Origin: Haemonchus contortus
Taxonomy: Eukaryota > Nematoda > Chromadorea > Rhabditida > Trichostrongylidae
Length of the DNA stretch: 64,000 bases
Direction: 5' to 3'
Assembly (NCBI GenBank): GCA_000469685.2
Contig: LS997563.1
Span: 927,369 to 991,368 of the forward strand
Part shown: positions 33,470 to 45,300 of the stretch, in pieces
How positions within the stretch are numbered: the stretch's first letter is position 1
Layout of the letters: each line of letters begins with the position of its first letter
Program-made: the position numbers and the translations under genes
Notes under the pieces: generated by a model
Told to the model about the DNA's origin: nothing
Databases searched by the model: none
The model's input: the letters and a program-made list of their open reading frames with translations, nothing else

Positions 33470-34692
33470 CACTGGGGTGTGCGACGTTAGTCTCGAATGA
33501 CATTGCTTCGCGCCGAGGTGCGAAGTGACCTCATTAGTGACTAACCTCATCTTAATTACGCATCTTAATTATCTTGATCGTGACTAACCTCAACTTACCT
33601 ATGAAAGTGATGGCAATGATGAGAATAGTGGTAAAATGAAATTCCAAGAAAAGTAGTTTTTAACGTAAAATTTTTATGGTCTTCGGTTTTAAAAGTTCTA
33701 TTACGATATGGAAAAGGAAAGTTCTAGGGTCATTGAAATGAAGTTTGTGTAAGATGTAAAATTTCATGGCCTTTGGTTTTAAAAGTTCTATAACAATATG
33801 GAATAGAAAAATTCAAGGGTCATAAAAATGGAGCCCGTGTAAGATGTAAAAAACATTCTTTTTTAATGACTTTCCACTCATCTGTGATATCAAATAACAT
33901 TTACAAAAGCGACGTAGTTGTTTGATATTGGGGCATCTCGTGCTTGAAAGGTCATTGAACGCCCGCCGGCTGATCAGTTAGACCATTTCACACTTCTCAT
34001 GGAATATTACAATAATTCAGGCTAAATTCAGCACATCGAAGAGAGGTCATCAGCTACTGTTTAAGCTGGTGGATGAGCGATTTACATACAGCTATCTTAT
34101 TTAGAACCTTACGACGTATTTTGACGACACTTTCTACTACTTCCGTGATTACACGGGGTACCCTTCAGCTTCAAAGCAGCTTCAATCCGTACCCCAACCC
34201 TTTTACTATGCTACTTCTGTACCGACGCAACCTCCACCAATGCACTCGAAACCGCACCACAACCATTATACTATGCTACTTCCGTACTATACAACCTCCG
34301 CTAACGCAGTTCCAACCCGCACCGCTACCCTTGTACTACGCTACTTCTGCACCTACCCAACCGCTCCAACCAGTACCGCAGCCTTCGCTCCAATCTACCC
34401 AACCTTCTTCAGATTTTACTGAATTTTTTTTTTTGGAATTTCTATCATCTTGCATGGTAATAAAACTTTTAAAACCGAAGACCATGAAAATTTTACCTTA
34501 AAAACTACTTTTCTTGAAATTTCATTTTCTCACTATTCTTATCATTGCCATCACTTCCATAGGTAAGTTGAGGTTAGTCACGATCAAGGGGAGTCGCGTA
34601 ATTAAGATGAGGTTAGTCACTAATGAGGTCACTTCGCACCTCGGCGCGAAGCAATGTCATTCGAGACTAACGTCCCACACCCAACACACTGA
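33470..34692. mobile_element. Foldback element with ~225-bp TIRs
   Basis: The arms at about 33470-33700 and 34460-34692 are inverted copies (GACGTTAGTCTCGAATGACA, GAGGTGCGAAGTGACCTCAT, GTGACTAACCTCA blocks) differing by a few indels. Just inside the left arm a unit of about 105 bp (GGTTTTAAAAGTTCTA...GTGTAAGATGTAAAA) is tandemly duplicated. The middle carries a proline-rich coding-like tandem repeat (34187-34402). No transposase domain was recognised. Confidence 0.7.
34187..34402 (+). repeat. Pro/Tyr-coding tandem repeat inside a foldback element
   Basis: Three or more imperfect units of about 63-70 bp share C(T/A)ACGCTACTTCTG-like cores. In one frame or another they encode PFYYATSVPTQP, PLYYATSVLY and LYYATSAPTQPLQPVPQ. 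Frame changes between units mean that no single ORF reads all of them; the longest (34073-34501, 142 codons) reads only the last units this way. It could be a captured exon of a proline-rich protein or an element-encoded low-complexity tail. Confidence 0.5.
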
Positions 34693-35265
34693 GGTCTCGA
34701 GATGACATTACAGCACCACCAAGTGTCATTGGAGCAAATGATTTGCATTTGTCTGTGTTATCTTTTTCTTGGGTAACGGAACTTCTCCCCTATCGCGGCA
34801 TTCTCCCTTGCGGCATGCGGCCAATGTCACTGCAGTTACGGTACTCGTCCCGCCTCCCACCAATCGATAGGACGCGAAATTTTTCCTTGACTGGCTTGCT
34901 TTTTCATTGGAATTTATCGTTTTTTCTTCTGTCTCTTTTTAGTTTTCATGTTTATTAGGCTTGATTAATTAGAATGACTCCTCCTTTATGAACGACGATC
35001 AAGACCGCATTGGAATTGAAAAGAGCGGCCAGCCAATTCAAATAATTAAAGGACTCCCTACCTCATATATTGCGCGCTCCAATCTTCCACCGCAATCCTG
35101 AGATAGGCGGCGGGTGCGGCGTGTGCGACGTCGTGTTAGGGGAGAAGTTCCCAGACCCCTTTTTCTTGAACTGACTGCCTTGGACCAAACGCAAAGCGTA
35201 TGCCCCAGTGACAATTGCGACGTCTGTCAAATATCGCGGGCCGACTCGCCGCGTACTACGCCTCT

Positions 35266-35403
35266 GGTTGTTTGGTTTTTGATCTTGTTTTTCTTTGTTT
35301 TCAGCCTTCGAAGGGACTTGGGCGCGACGTGACCGCGTCGACCGACGGTCTGCCTCCCTCCCTCCTAGCCCTACCTCGCGCCGGCGGACTATGAAAGCAG
35401 CCA
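35266..35403. mobile_element. Right half of a GGCTGCTTTCA-family MITE
   Basis: It begins GGTTGTTTGGTTTTTGATCT, continues through CCTTCGAAGGGACTTGGGCG and GACGGTCTGCCTCCCTCC, and ends GGACTATGAAAGCAGCCA. The left half of the same structure is at 32663-32796. Confidence 0.65.
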
Positions 35404-35585
35404 GTGCCTATTTCTTATGATATTTGAAGGGTTCGTGCTAGAAATTCCTAAGAGAGCACTCGTTTCCACTGCTCAGAGTTTATTAATTAGATGCTTCACC
35501 TGCATACTTGCACGATCGCATGAACCGGATAAGTAGAAGATACTCAAAAGGTGGATACAAGGAGGTCTGCTTGTATTGATCCACT

Positions 35586-36160
35586 CAAGCATCCAAACAA
35601 GAAAGCACCCACCTGGGGAAGACGTCAGATTCTGTCAGAGTGATTACACACAATCACAGTAGCGAAGCATAGCACTGGTCAGAACGATTACCCACCAATT
35701 TGGAGATAAAGTGAGAAAAGATGTTACGATTCCGTCGGGCGCAATGTTTCCAGCAAAATTTCTTACTCACGCCGCTTCCTACGCGGAACTACACTCACGA
35801 GTGATGGATCTAGTGATTTCTGCCAGACGCCTTTTCCTCGAAATGACCTCCGTTGGAAACCGTAAGCGAGTTCCTGATTTTTGTGTGATTTTCTCTTTTA
35901 ACGTCAACCACCTACGCACGCGCTTAGTTCAGAACGTCTCCAAGAAACTCGCTCTGTTCTGAGGCGTTTCTTTTGATTCAGTCAACCACTATTCAAGAAA
36001 TTCCAAGCGGTTAGTGAACGCGATTTTAACATTTCGGTTTTCTTCAACAACGTTTAATAACTAAATAGAACTCTCAAGTGACTCTGAAATTACAACAAAA
36101 ACTTCTACTCAAATACAACAAAACATCACAGAACAAATGAGGGTTGGAAAGCAATACATG
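35586..36160. repeat. Dispersed repeat, uninterrupted copy
   Basis: Inverted relative to 21818-23032 and continuous where that copy is interrupted by the 666-bp TIR element. It contains a 74- to 83-codon frame that is not conserved in the other copy, so it is treated as non-coding. Confidence 0.75.
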
Positions 36161-36371
36161 ACGACTACGTATTTACATGATAAGTAACCAAAAAAGGATT
36201 AGAATTTTGACAACAACCACATCCTTGTGGGAATAACCACCTAAATAGATGATTAAAACGATTGACACCAGACATTTTTATGGAATAGAAACTATGTAGA
36301 TTATTGACTAAAACATCACTCGGTACTCTTCTCTGCATTTTCAAAATTGATTACTAAGCAATCTGTAAAAC

Positions 36372-39300
36372 TCAGGCCGTGCCTTCCATGAGCTCAAGCA
36401 GTGTGTGCGTTTCGGACTGTCGACGCATTCTAATCAGAGCTTGATACTTGGTCGGTTCAGGTAACGCTGTTAGTATCACGTCCACCACCGTGCACATTTG
36501 AATCGTCTGCTCGATCACCGCGTTGTTGCGCTCTTGTCCTCCAGCTAGGGGCGGATTCCAGAACAAAGTCAACTGCGCAGGTGGGCCGTCGATGAAAATA
36601 GGATCTCTTGCCATGTCCAGGCGCTAAATATCACCAATAGTCGAAATGGAAGTTTTAGAGGAGCTTGAGGTGGCAGAAACTCACATTCACATAGACTCTT
36701 TTTACTACACCATATTTCAAGACCAACACGTCAAACGAAGCATCCATCACGCTGATCACAACGCCACGAGCTTCGATGGGCCCATTTTGCTGAGAAAAGC
36801 TGCTTTTAGAAAAGAAAAAAAAAAGAAAATTAAAGGGCTCAAGTGCTCCCTTTTGAAATACTTAATAAAGATCCTAAACGAAAATCATGCATGTTGAGTT
36901 GAAGAGCACATAATTTCCAAGAAAATCGAAATTGGCAACACAAATCACCGACTCACCTTCACAATTAAGCCAAAGAACGTGTCATCACTCGAGTCGCTTA
37001 CTGCCTTAGCCGCTAGTTTTTTATCGTTACAATGTTGGGCCTGATTAATTGCACGGTTTATACACATTCTAGAATGTTGAAATTACTTAGACACCTACAA
37101 GCCTCTCCAAATCAGCAACAGTCTTTTCGGTCGGTGGGCAGTAACCAAGAGCGGCAGCCAGCTGACGATGAACAATGATGTCTGCATAACGCCGCATTGG
37201 CGAGGTAAAGTGCGTATACCTAGAATTAGAAATAGGAAAGATTTTCCAAGATTCTGCACACTGACTGAATCCATGCCAAGGTTACGCAGTCTAAAACCTC
37301 ATGAGAGCCAATAAGCAACGGAAACTATGATCTATAAGACAACCAAATTGCTTCCATGGCTTGCATGCACATTCCAGCGCAGTGCATGAAGCTCTCTCAA
37401 CACCCTGGTGAGTTTCACGAGCTTCGCTGCAAGCAGATCTATAGACACACTGCAAGTCTAACACTTGCTTTTCACCATCAGTTATTCGTGAGAAACGGGC
37501 GAAAAGTTCGCTGCTAGCTCCGATTTTATGCTTGAAAGGAATCAGCGATTGGTGAAATGGCGACAATGCTGCTGATAACGGATCTCTCTGCTTCTCTTCG
37601 GCTTTACTAATCTCGGTTTACCGATTTCGACGTTAAGAACGACTCTTAAGAATTATGAGGCTGAACTCCACATTAACGCGACACCTAAACTTCGCTACTG
37701 TTTAATCATGAGAGGAATAAGGGCGATGGAGTAAGCGAACAGAAAAACAGAAGATATGCAGACGCTCCGATTTCTACATAGCTGCCAAAGATTGTGAAAA
37801 AACAAAACAAAATGAAAAGTAATCCTATCATCTGAACAACAACCTCGAACTTACAACGGTACATTTAATGCGTAATGATGATACTCGTCTTTCTTTTTCG
37901 CCGATCCTGCACACAGATAATATCCCATTTGCATTGGTTTTGCCAGCAACATCGATAACACCTATAATATTGATCATAGGAATGAGTTGCTTACTTTCAT
38001 GATCGACAATCAATCAAGAAATAAGTTTCACCTGATTTATGGACTGCAGCAGCGAATTTCCTCCTTGAAATTTGCTTAATGATGAGGCAAGTCGAGCTGA
38101 AGATGCCGCATCCAGGGGAAAGCCAATTTTTTCGCATACTTCAAGCTGAAACGTAACGATCAATTGTTTTACAAATTCAGCGATAGCATTGATTGTGCGT
38201 AAATGGAATATTACGTAAAATAGACGACTAAACGCATCATCACAAGAGATCGAGTCTTCGAGTGGATCTTCAGTTGGACTAACTCGTTCAAGTACCGTTG
38301 TATGTATGTATTAACAAAATAGATAGGAAACCCTCGAACATCTGCTTAGCCGGTGATAGACTTAGAAATGGATTACAATGTTCTTCCACTCTACTGCCCA
38401 ACTCTCCTTTTCCTCATAATCACAAAAAGGATTTCAATTTTCGCACTGGGTAAAAATTTTGTTCATTATAGTGGATGTGATACCTTAACGGTGATCGAAA
38501 TGAGGTAGTTCTTTACAATAAACGATGTCAAAAAAATTTTTCTAAGTTGCCACCATAAAGATAATTCTTCCTAAGCTGGATGGGAATGCTTAGCTTCAAC
38601 ACAACAAGGTTGAAAAGATCATTATGCCGACCATAAAAAGAAACAAATGCCTAAAGAATCCAAAACCATAATATTACGCTTTCGAATTCACTTAGTTCAG
38701 GCCACCCCTCATTTCTCAAACTTCATTCAATGAAACAGTATGAACCCTGAAAGCTACTACATACTCCAAAACATTGGGTGGACTTATGACCTGTAACTAG
38801 TTAGTAACTTACAATACTCAGAACATTTGGCTAACTCACCACTTCGCGCAGCACCTTTTGTTTCGGTGGAGAATGGCGTCGCAGGAATGCAGTCTTTGGA
38901 AAGTGAGCCTCTATTTTCGTCGCCACAGCAATGTTTGCCAACAGCATAAACTCCTTCACTAATTTGTGCGAATCTTGTGGCTAAAAATCTAAGCCCCTCT
39001 TTTCAAATGACGCCATGGAAGTGTTTTCGTGTTTCCTTTGTATAGAACGATGGAAAATACAAGACCTCTTCGGCTTTGACCGCATAAGGCAGCTTTGTTT
39101 CAGGATTCAGCGAAAAGACCAATTTCGGCTGCTCGATACGCAATGCACCATTTTTCACTCGAGTTGACCGTAAACGACGAGCAAGCATGTGCAATTGCAT
39201 TACCTAAAAGGTACGCGCGAGAATGGAATGTTCGACAGATTATATATAATGATACTACGAAACAGACTACTCCTCATGTGTCAGACTACGTAGCCTGACC

Positions 39301-42300
39301 AATCGTTGCATACTTTCAACGTCAATGCTTCACCACTGTAAAAGATAGATGACCAAGACTGACTACGACTGGAATTCTTCGTTAATTTTATAACAAATAC
39401 ACTTTTGTGAAGATCTATAATGGTACACTATGCTATCACCAATAACTCCAAAAGATTTAAAAAGGTCACCATAACTACTTGCCGTATAATATCTGTATTT
39501 CGAATCAATAAGTAATTCGCAAACGAAGAATGAAATATAATGGCGAAACATGATTACCTTCCTCCTTATTTCTGTTAGAGAGGCTCCATCTCCAACTTTC
39601 GGATACTCTTCGTCCTCAAATAACTTTTCTGGATTTTCGATGAAGTTCTTAACAATGTCTTTGATGAAAAAGAAATATTGCGTACAAACAAATAAGGGTT
39701 CACACAGAAAATAACGATTCTGCGCTGAAAAACTCGCCACATTTTTTACAATGTACCTGTACATGTTCATAGCCAAGATGGACCCGCGAACGGATGATTG
39801 TCCTGCCAAACCACTCGTCGACAATGGTTCCAGTCTTATCCATTTTCCACATCACTGATAGAGCAAGACGATCTTTGCCAGGAATCAGACTGCACATATC
39901 TTCAGTGAGCACTCTCGGCAGCATCGGAATTGACTAGAACAGAGGCTTCAAGAGCTTCCACATGATACATGACTGGCGTCACTCTTAGTAAAGCACGCAA
40001 CTTCAAATAACCTTCACCACTTTACACACCTTATGAACAAGGTTCACAGTACACGCTCTATTTGCAGCCCATGCATCCAATTCAGTGTTCTCAAATACGA
40101 AGTGTGATACATCCGCAATGTGAACACCAATCTAGAAAAAAAAAACCGGATAAACTTCAATATAGATTCGGAGTGAACAACCCGCAGAACTACTACTGCC
40201 AACTCGTGCCAACCGTCAACACATCATTTCCCTCATAACTAACCTCAAATCCAGGGGTTCCATTACCGTCACAATCGCTTATTTCTTCGATAGACAGAGC
40301 ATCATCTAATTCGTGTGAATCTCTTGCGCTAATGGTGAATATAATGCTATCACGAAGATCACGGCGATATTTGAATTCCTTCTGAAAATTGAATTTGTCA
40401 ACATCGACTCCACCAATCACAAAGCAGAAGCGAACGAGCTGCAAATATCTACGGTGAAGGGGCACACGCTTTTGACTAGTACACGATTTCTCTGAATTGC
40501 CTATTACCCATATCACCTCGGTACTTCTTCACCATCTGCTTCCGGTGCCTATATTGACAACAGATGCTGAAGAAGTACTGAGCTCGTTACAAGTAATAGA
40601 GCAGTTTGTGTCAAAAAAAATCGTGTGCTCACGGAAAACCTCGGCCAATTCCTCCTTCTGAAGGTGCTTCCGGGTGAGGCAAAAAAATGCTAGTTGAAAC
40701 AACTGGTAAACCTCATCAATGGTCCACTGCTTCGTCTCAAAAATCGGAAGGCAATGCATCACGGACATGGAAAATTCACGTGTGTCGACATTATTGGAAA
40801 ACAGCAGACCTTCGGTTTCGGCCTGAAAACCTAGATCAGATCGACTGCAAGGCCTGAGCACAATAGATTGAGACCCATGTTCGCTGAAGCTCTGCATTGC
40901 TGTTTCATGACGTGTGATGATTCTGTGAGGAATCTTATAAGGAGAGAACTAAACCGCTGACTGCGATAGGATGGTCGGTAGAACGAGTGAAATGCAAGCT
41001 GATGCTTATATTTCGAACCATAGAAATAGTATGGACCTCTATGAGAAATGATGGATGGTAGGCACACAACCCAAGAAGGAAAACGAGCTCTACCAGCCAA
41101 GGCCCTAGGCTTTCAAACACGCTCACATCCAACGTATCCATGAGAACATAAGTGGTGTATCAGAGTGGCAAAATAAGTGGAACTCACTAAGCGCTGCGGC
41201 AGCAAGAAAGAAGTCATTCAAAAAAAGGTCTACACCAACGTGAACAGACAAGCACACTTACAGGCCAGTCCACCTTAACGTCCATTTACCAGCCAACCTT
41301 CACATTCAATATTGCGAGATAGCAGTAAAGCAAGTTCTAGAAGGTGGAAAGTCTCATTCACCTCTACATCTCCAGCTACACCGAGCGTACGTTCTAATTT
41401 CCCTCGCGCAAACTGAGCAGTTGCTTGCCATTCCACCATTCTTGCGACGAACATGAATTTAGCAAAATCCTGAACATGCATCTTAGCTATGCTATTACTA
41501 AAAAAGAACCTACCAACAAATTTTTCTACCTGTGGTCTCTCGAAGAATCCAGAGGGTAACTGATCAGCCGGTATCATCATGCGCGGCATGCGGGAGTCAG
41601 TGGGAGAGAAAAGTGCCCAGTTGCGATTTCCGTCTGTCATAACCTTCAGCTGACCCATTGCTGCGCGACAATTCTTCATCTCCATTATGTACATCACCTA
41701 GAAATCTCATTTTGAGAAATAAATGCATGTTGGTGTAGTAGCAGAATTTAGCCGTTGAAAAGAATAAAGAGCAGATGAATGGTAATAGAGCTGCTCTTAA
41801 ACCGAATCGAAAACAGGAACATGATAGCTAACGAGATGCAAGAACTACCTCTGCAGTCTTCTGAAGACACACGTCTGGCACACCCCAGTCTTCGTCGGGC
41901 ATTTCCGATAGAGTTCGGTATGCAGCTCTCTTCCCACTTGATACAATCTGTGTTCGTTTCGCTACCCCCGGGAGCTTTCTCGCCAACTGTGCGCTTGTTG
42001 AAGCACCAAAGTCACCCATGCGACCAATCGATAGCGAATCAATAGTTTTCTGAGAAAGGTTTGTTTATATAAGAATAGAAAATGTTATGACCTCACCTGG
42101 ACATCTGGAGGAGGTAGGCTAGGATGAACGATAGGCAAAGTGGCTGCAAGTTGGGAGGATAGAGACTCCCGTCGAGCTATTTCGAGCTGAATAATAAAGC
42201 CAAAGTTCTACTAGGTAGGCTTATGTCTCATGTTTCTCCGACACACATTTTACAAAGAATGCGCTCCTACATACCTGAGCTCCAATGATGACCATTGCCT

Positions 42301-45300
42301 GTCGACTATACTTACGCTCTTTATTTGCAGGAATTTTGAGATTCAGGCTCGCCTTTCTGATGTGTGGATCAGCCAGTCCTCCGATTGAGACCTTTCAAAA
42401 TTTGATTATAGAAGAACGATAGGTGAAAGCAGAGGATTAACTACGGTTCGCTAATTGGAGACCGCGCCTTAGTTTATGTCCGCAGCTGTTGAGTAACCGA
42501 ACTTAGGACTTCACCAGACACAATCACTACTTCTACGCGCTGCTCTGACAGCAGGTTGAGTACGAGTTGTCATTGTTTAATTCTAGAATTTCCGAAAATG
42601 AACTACTGACTCACTTCAACAAGATCGTCCGACTTAGGAGCCGCTACAGGCGGAATTGTAATCGGCTGCCCATTGTCTTCGCGAGAGACATTTAAATGGC
42701 CAGCGCGCCATGCTTGGTATAAATTCTCGCGGATCTAACAAAGTACAGCGAAATTTTTCCATTTCTTTTGCACCCATCAAGCTTGACTTACCACCCAGTT
42801 CATGCGTTCTTTAATGCGCACAATAACCACATCACCGTGCAATGCTCTATTTCGATCATGGACGCCAAGAATGAGAAGGTCCAACTGGTCATCACCATCA
42901 GGATTGTCCACATAGGATTCTTCATAGTTACGCTGATTTACACAAAGCGAACCCTGAACAGATTGTGATGATATGAGTGCAAACTCCAACTATTCTATAG
43001 CAATCGAATCGTAGAATATGTAACTTTGCGATTGCCGCTGTATGTTGCCTTAGAACCGAGTAATACTGCGGCATTCTTAAGTCGAACATTTGAACAAGGG
43101 AAATATTTTGTATATATTTCATGACAAGATATAATACAACTGTACCAACGCCCTACGATCGACCTGTTCCACCACCCATACACAACATACGATTGGGGAA
43201 AAGGCAATAAAATCAGCTCTAATATTATTTGGTTTTGTATAGCAAAGGCGATCTTTACGCAAATGTACATCCGTTTCAAAAAAGTCTCTCATCCCTTACC
43301 TCCGCTATCCTGTATCCAAGCTAAAAATGTAAACTGGAAGCTTAAACGCACACCTTCACTAAGTCGCCATTAGCCAATCCTCTCGTTACTGCTTCAAGGC
43401 TCATATACGGCATGAAGTAGGGTTTGCGTGTTTTTTGATTACTCGCCACCCCAACTGTCTGACTCGAACTTTGATACAGTGACATACTGGTGCTAGAAAA
43501 CGAAGCGTTGACAAATGCAAACAGAAAAAAAGTTCTTCGACTTTACTTGGATCTGCTTGTTGGATAAGTACTCGGAGGCCTGTAGCTAGACGAGCTGAGA
43601 GAGACGGTTCGCCGGGATGAAGACGTAGCACCATGGTGGCCTACACCTTGTGTGCTGCTCTTGTATAGCAATGGATGACCTGGTAGTAAGTCACAATCAA
43701 AATGCAGGCAAACAAAAAAAATAATGGAAAATAAAACAGACTGTAAGGATTCGAATGAGTAGAGTGATGGGATTGTGAAGTGGGCGGTGGTGGCTGTGGT
43801 GGACGGCCAGATGAAGTCATGTTTCGATCCAATGGGAACATTGGTGAGAAGTTTACCCATGGCAACAGAAAGTCTGGAGACAGCGCAGCTCCACGTCCAC
43901 AATGCCGACTATCGCGACAGTATGGACCATCATGCCCTGAAAATCCACAGTATTGAAGAAAAAAAGAGAAAAGAAAGAAGATGTCGGTGAGGCCTAGGGT
44001 AAGTTGTGGAACCAATAGGGCAGAACCAACATGAAGGATGTTCATAATGATGGCCGTTTGCAGTAGCACTAAGAAAGTGATCAGTGCTTCAAAAAGTTTC
44101 CCGCTTACAACTGATTTATTGTTGTATGTAGTGATTGTACCTTCACAGAATGCCTTTGACCTTTGACATCTGATAGATGCTTCCCTTTTTATGTAACAAC
44201 CTTTTAAGGTAATAAAAAGCACACATTTCATCACAATAACTACATTCCATTCATTACATCACTTCTGTTGCTAAGCATACTTGCAACAGTAATCTGATTC
44301 CAACTTGAGCACGAATCATGAAGATCATTCCCATTAACGAACGCGATTTATGAACCCAGATATTAAAGATAATAAAATTTTGCACCGTGCTACTGAAGTC
44401 ACTCCTGACAACTAACCTTGGCTTGTAACTGTCTCTGCACTTTTAAGCGCGAGTTTATGAGTAACATAGAACGATATATCAGCTACCAGTTGCGCAATGA
44501 TTATCTATGGCATCACAGAAACGGAAATTTGGTATGGGCACTCGGCTGCTACAGTCACCCCCTAGTTAACCCATCCCTGAGTTCATACCGACGTCGACGT
44601 TGTGAGGCCGACGTTGGCGTCGCACTACAAAGGCGCCCATTGAAATTGTGTCAAACCCAGTTCATTCAAAGGATCCGGCACTGCGTCACGAAAAGGAGGA
44701 ACCCGACATAACCATGCACAGATCCAAATTCATGTTAATCGGATGCGAAGGGAAATTTGCTAGCATCACCTAGGAGGAAGCAAAAACGGTCTCACGGAAT
44801 CCACTGAAAATGTCCGAGCCGCACTGCGTCGCCGCTGATGCGTATGCCTCCATTGTGGTCTTGAACAGTTCCGGACGGAACACGGTTGAATGAGGTCCTG
44901 AGTCGGGACGATGAGCTAAATAATCGCTATCTGATGTAATCATTATTTCATCACTTGGTTTCCGATTGATTTCATTGGACGGACTAACAAACTTTCTGCG
45001 AGACTAGTGAAAGGAGAGACCCTGCATGCCAACCTATGAGAAGCACTGCAGAGCGACTGATCGGTGACCTCGCGCTCCTAGCTTGTATGGAGTTCTACAA
45101 TTTCCCTAGGAGGACCGTTCGAAAGGGCATATTAATTTGTAGTTACAACATACATAACATATTCCAACAACCAGACTATACATAAGCAGCTTAGCGTTTC
45201 TATCGTCAGTCTGTTATATGTCGGTCACGAAGTTTCTACTCCACAGACTGTAGTCGTAGCGCGTGCAAAGTTGCGAGGAATGGACGACTGGACTGGCTGC

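Noticed and set aside
40529..40668. Possible extra DIS3L2 exon ([15 protein letters not shown])
   Set aside because: A direct join of the exon ending at 40712 to the one starting at 40381 reproduces the conserved DIS3L2 sequence; adding this segment would interrupt it.
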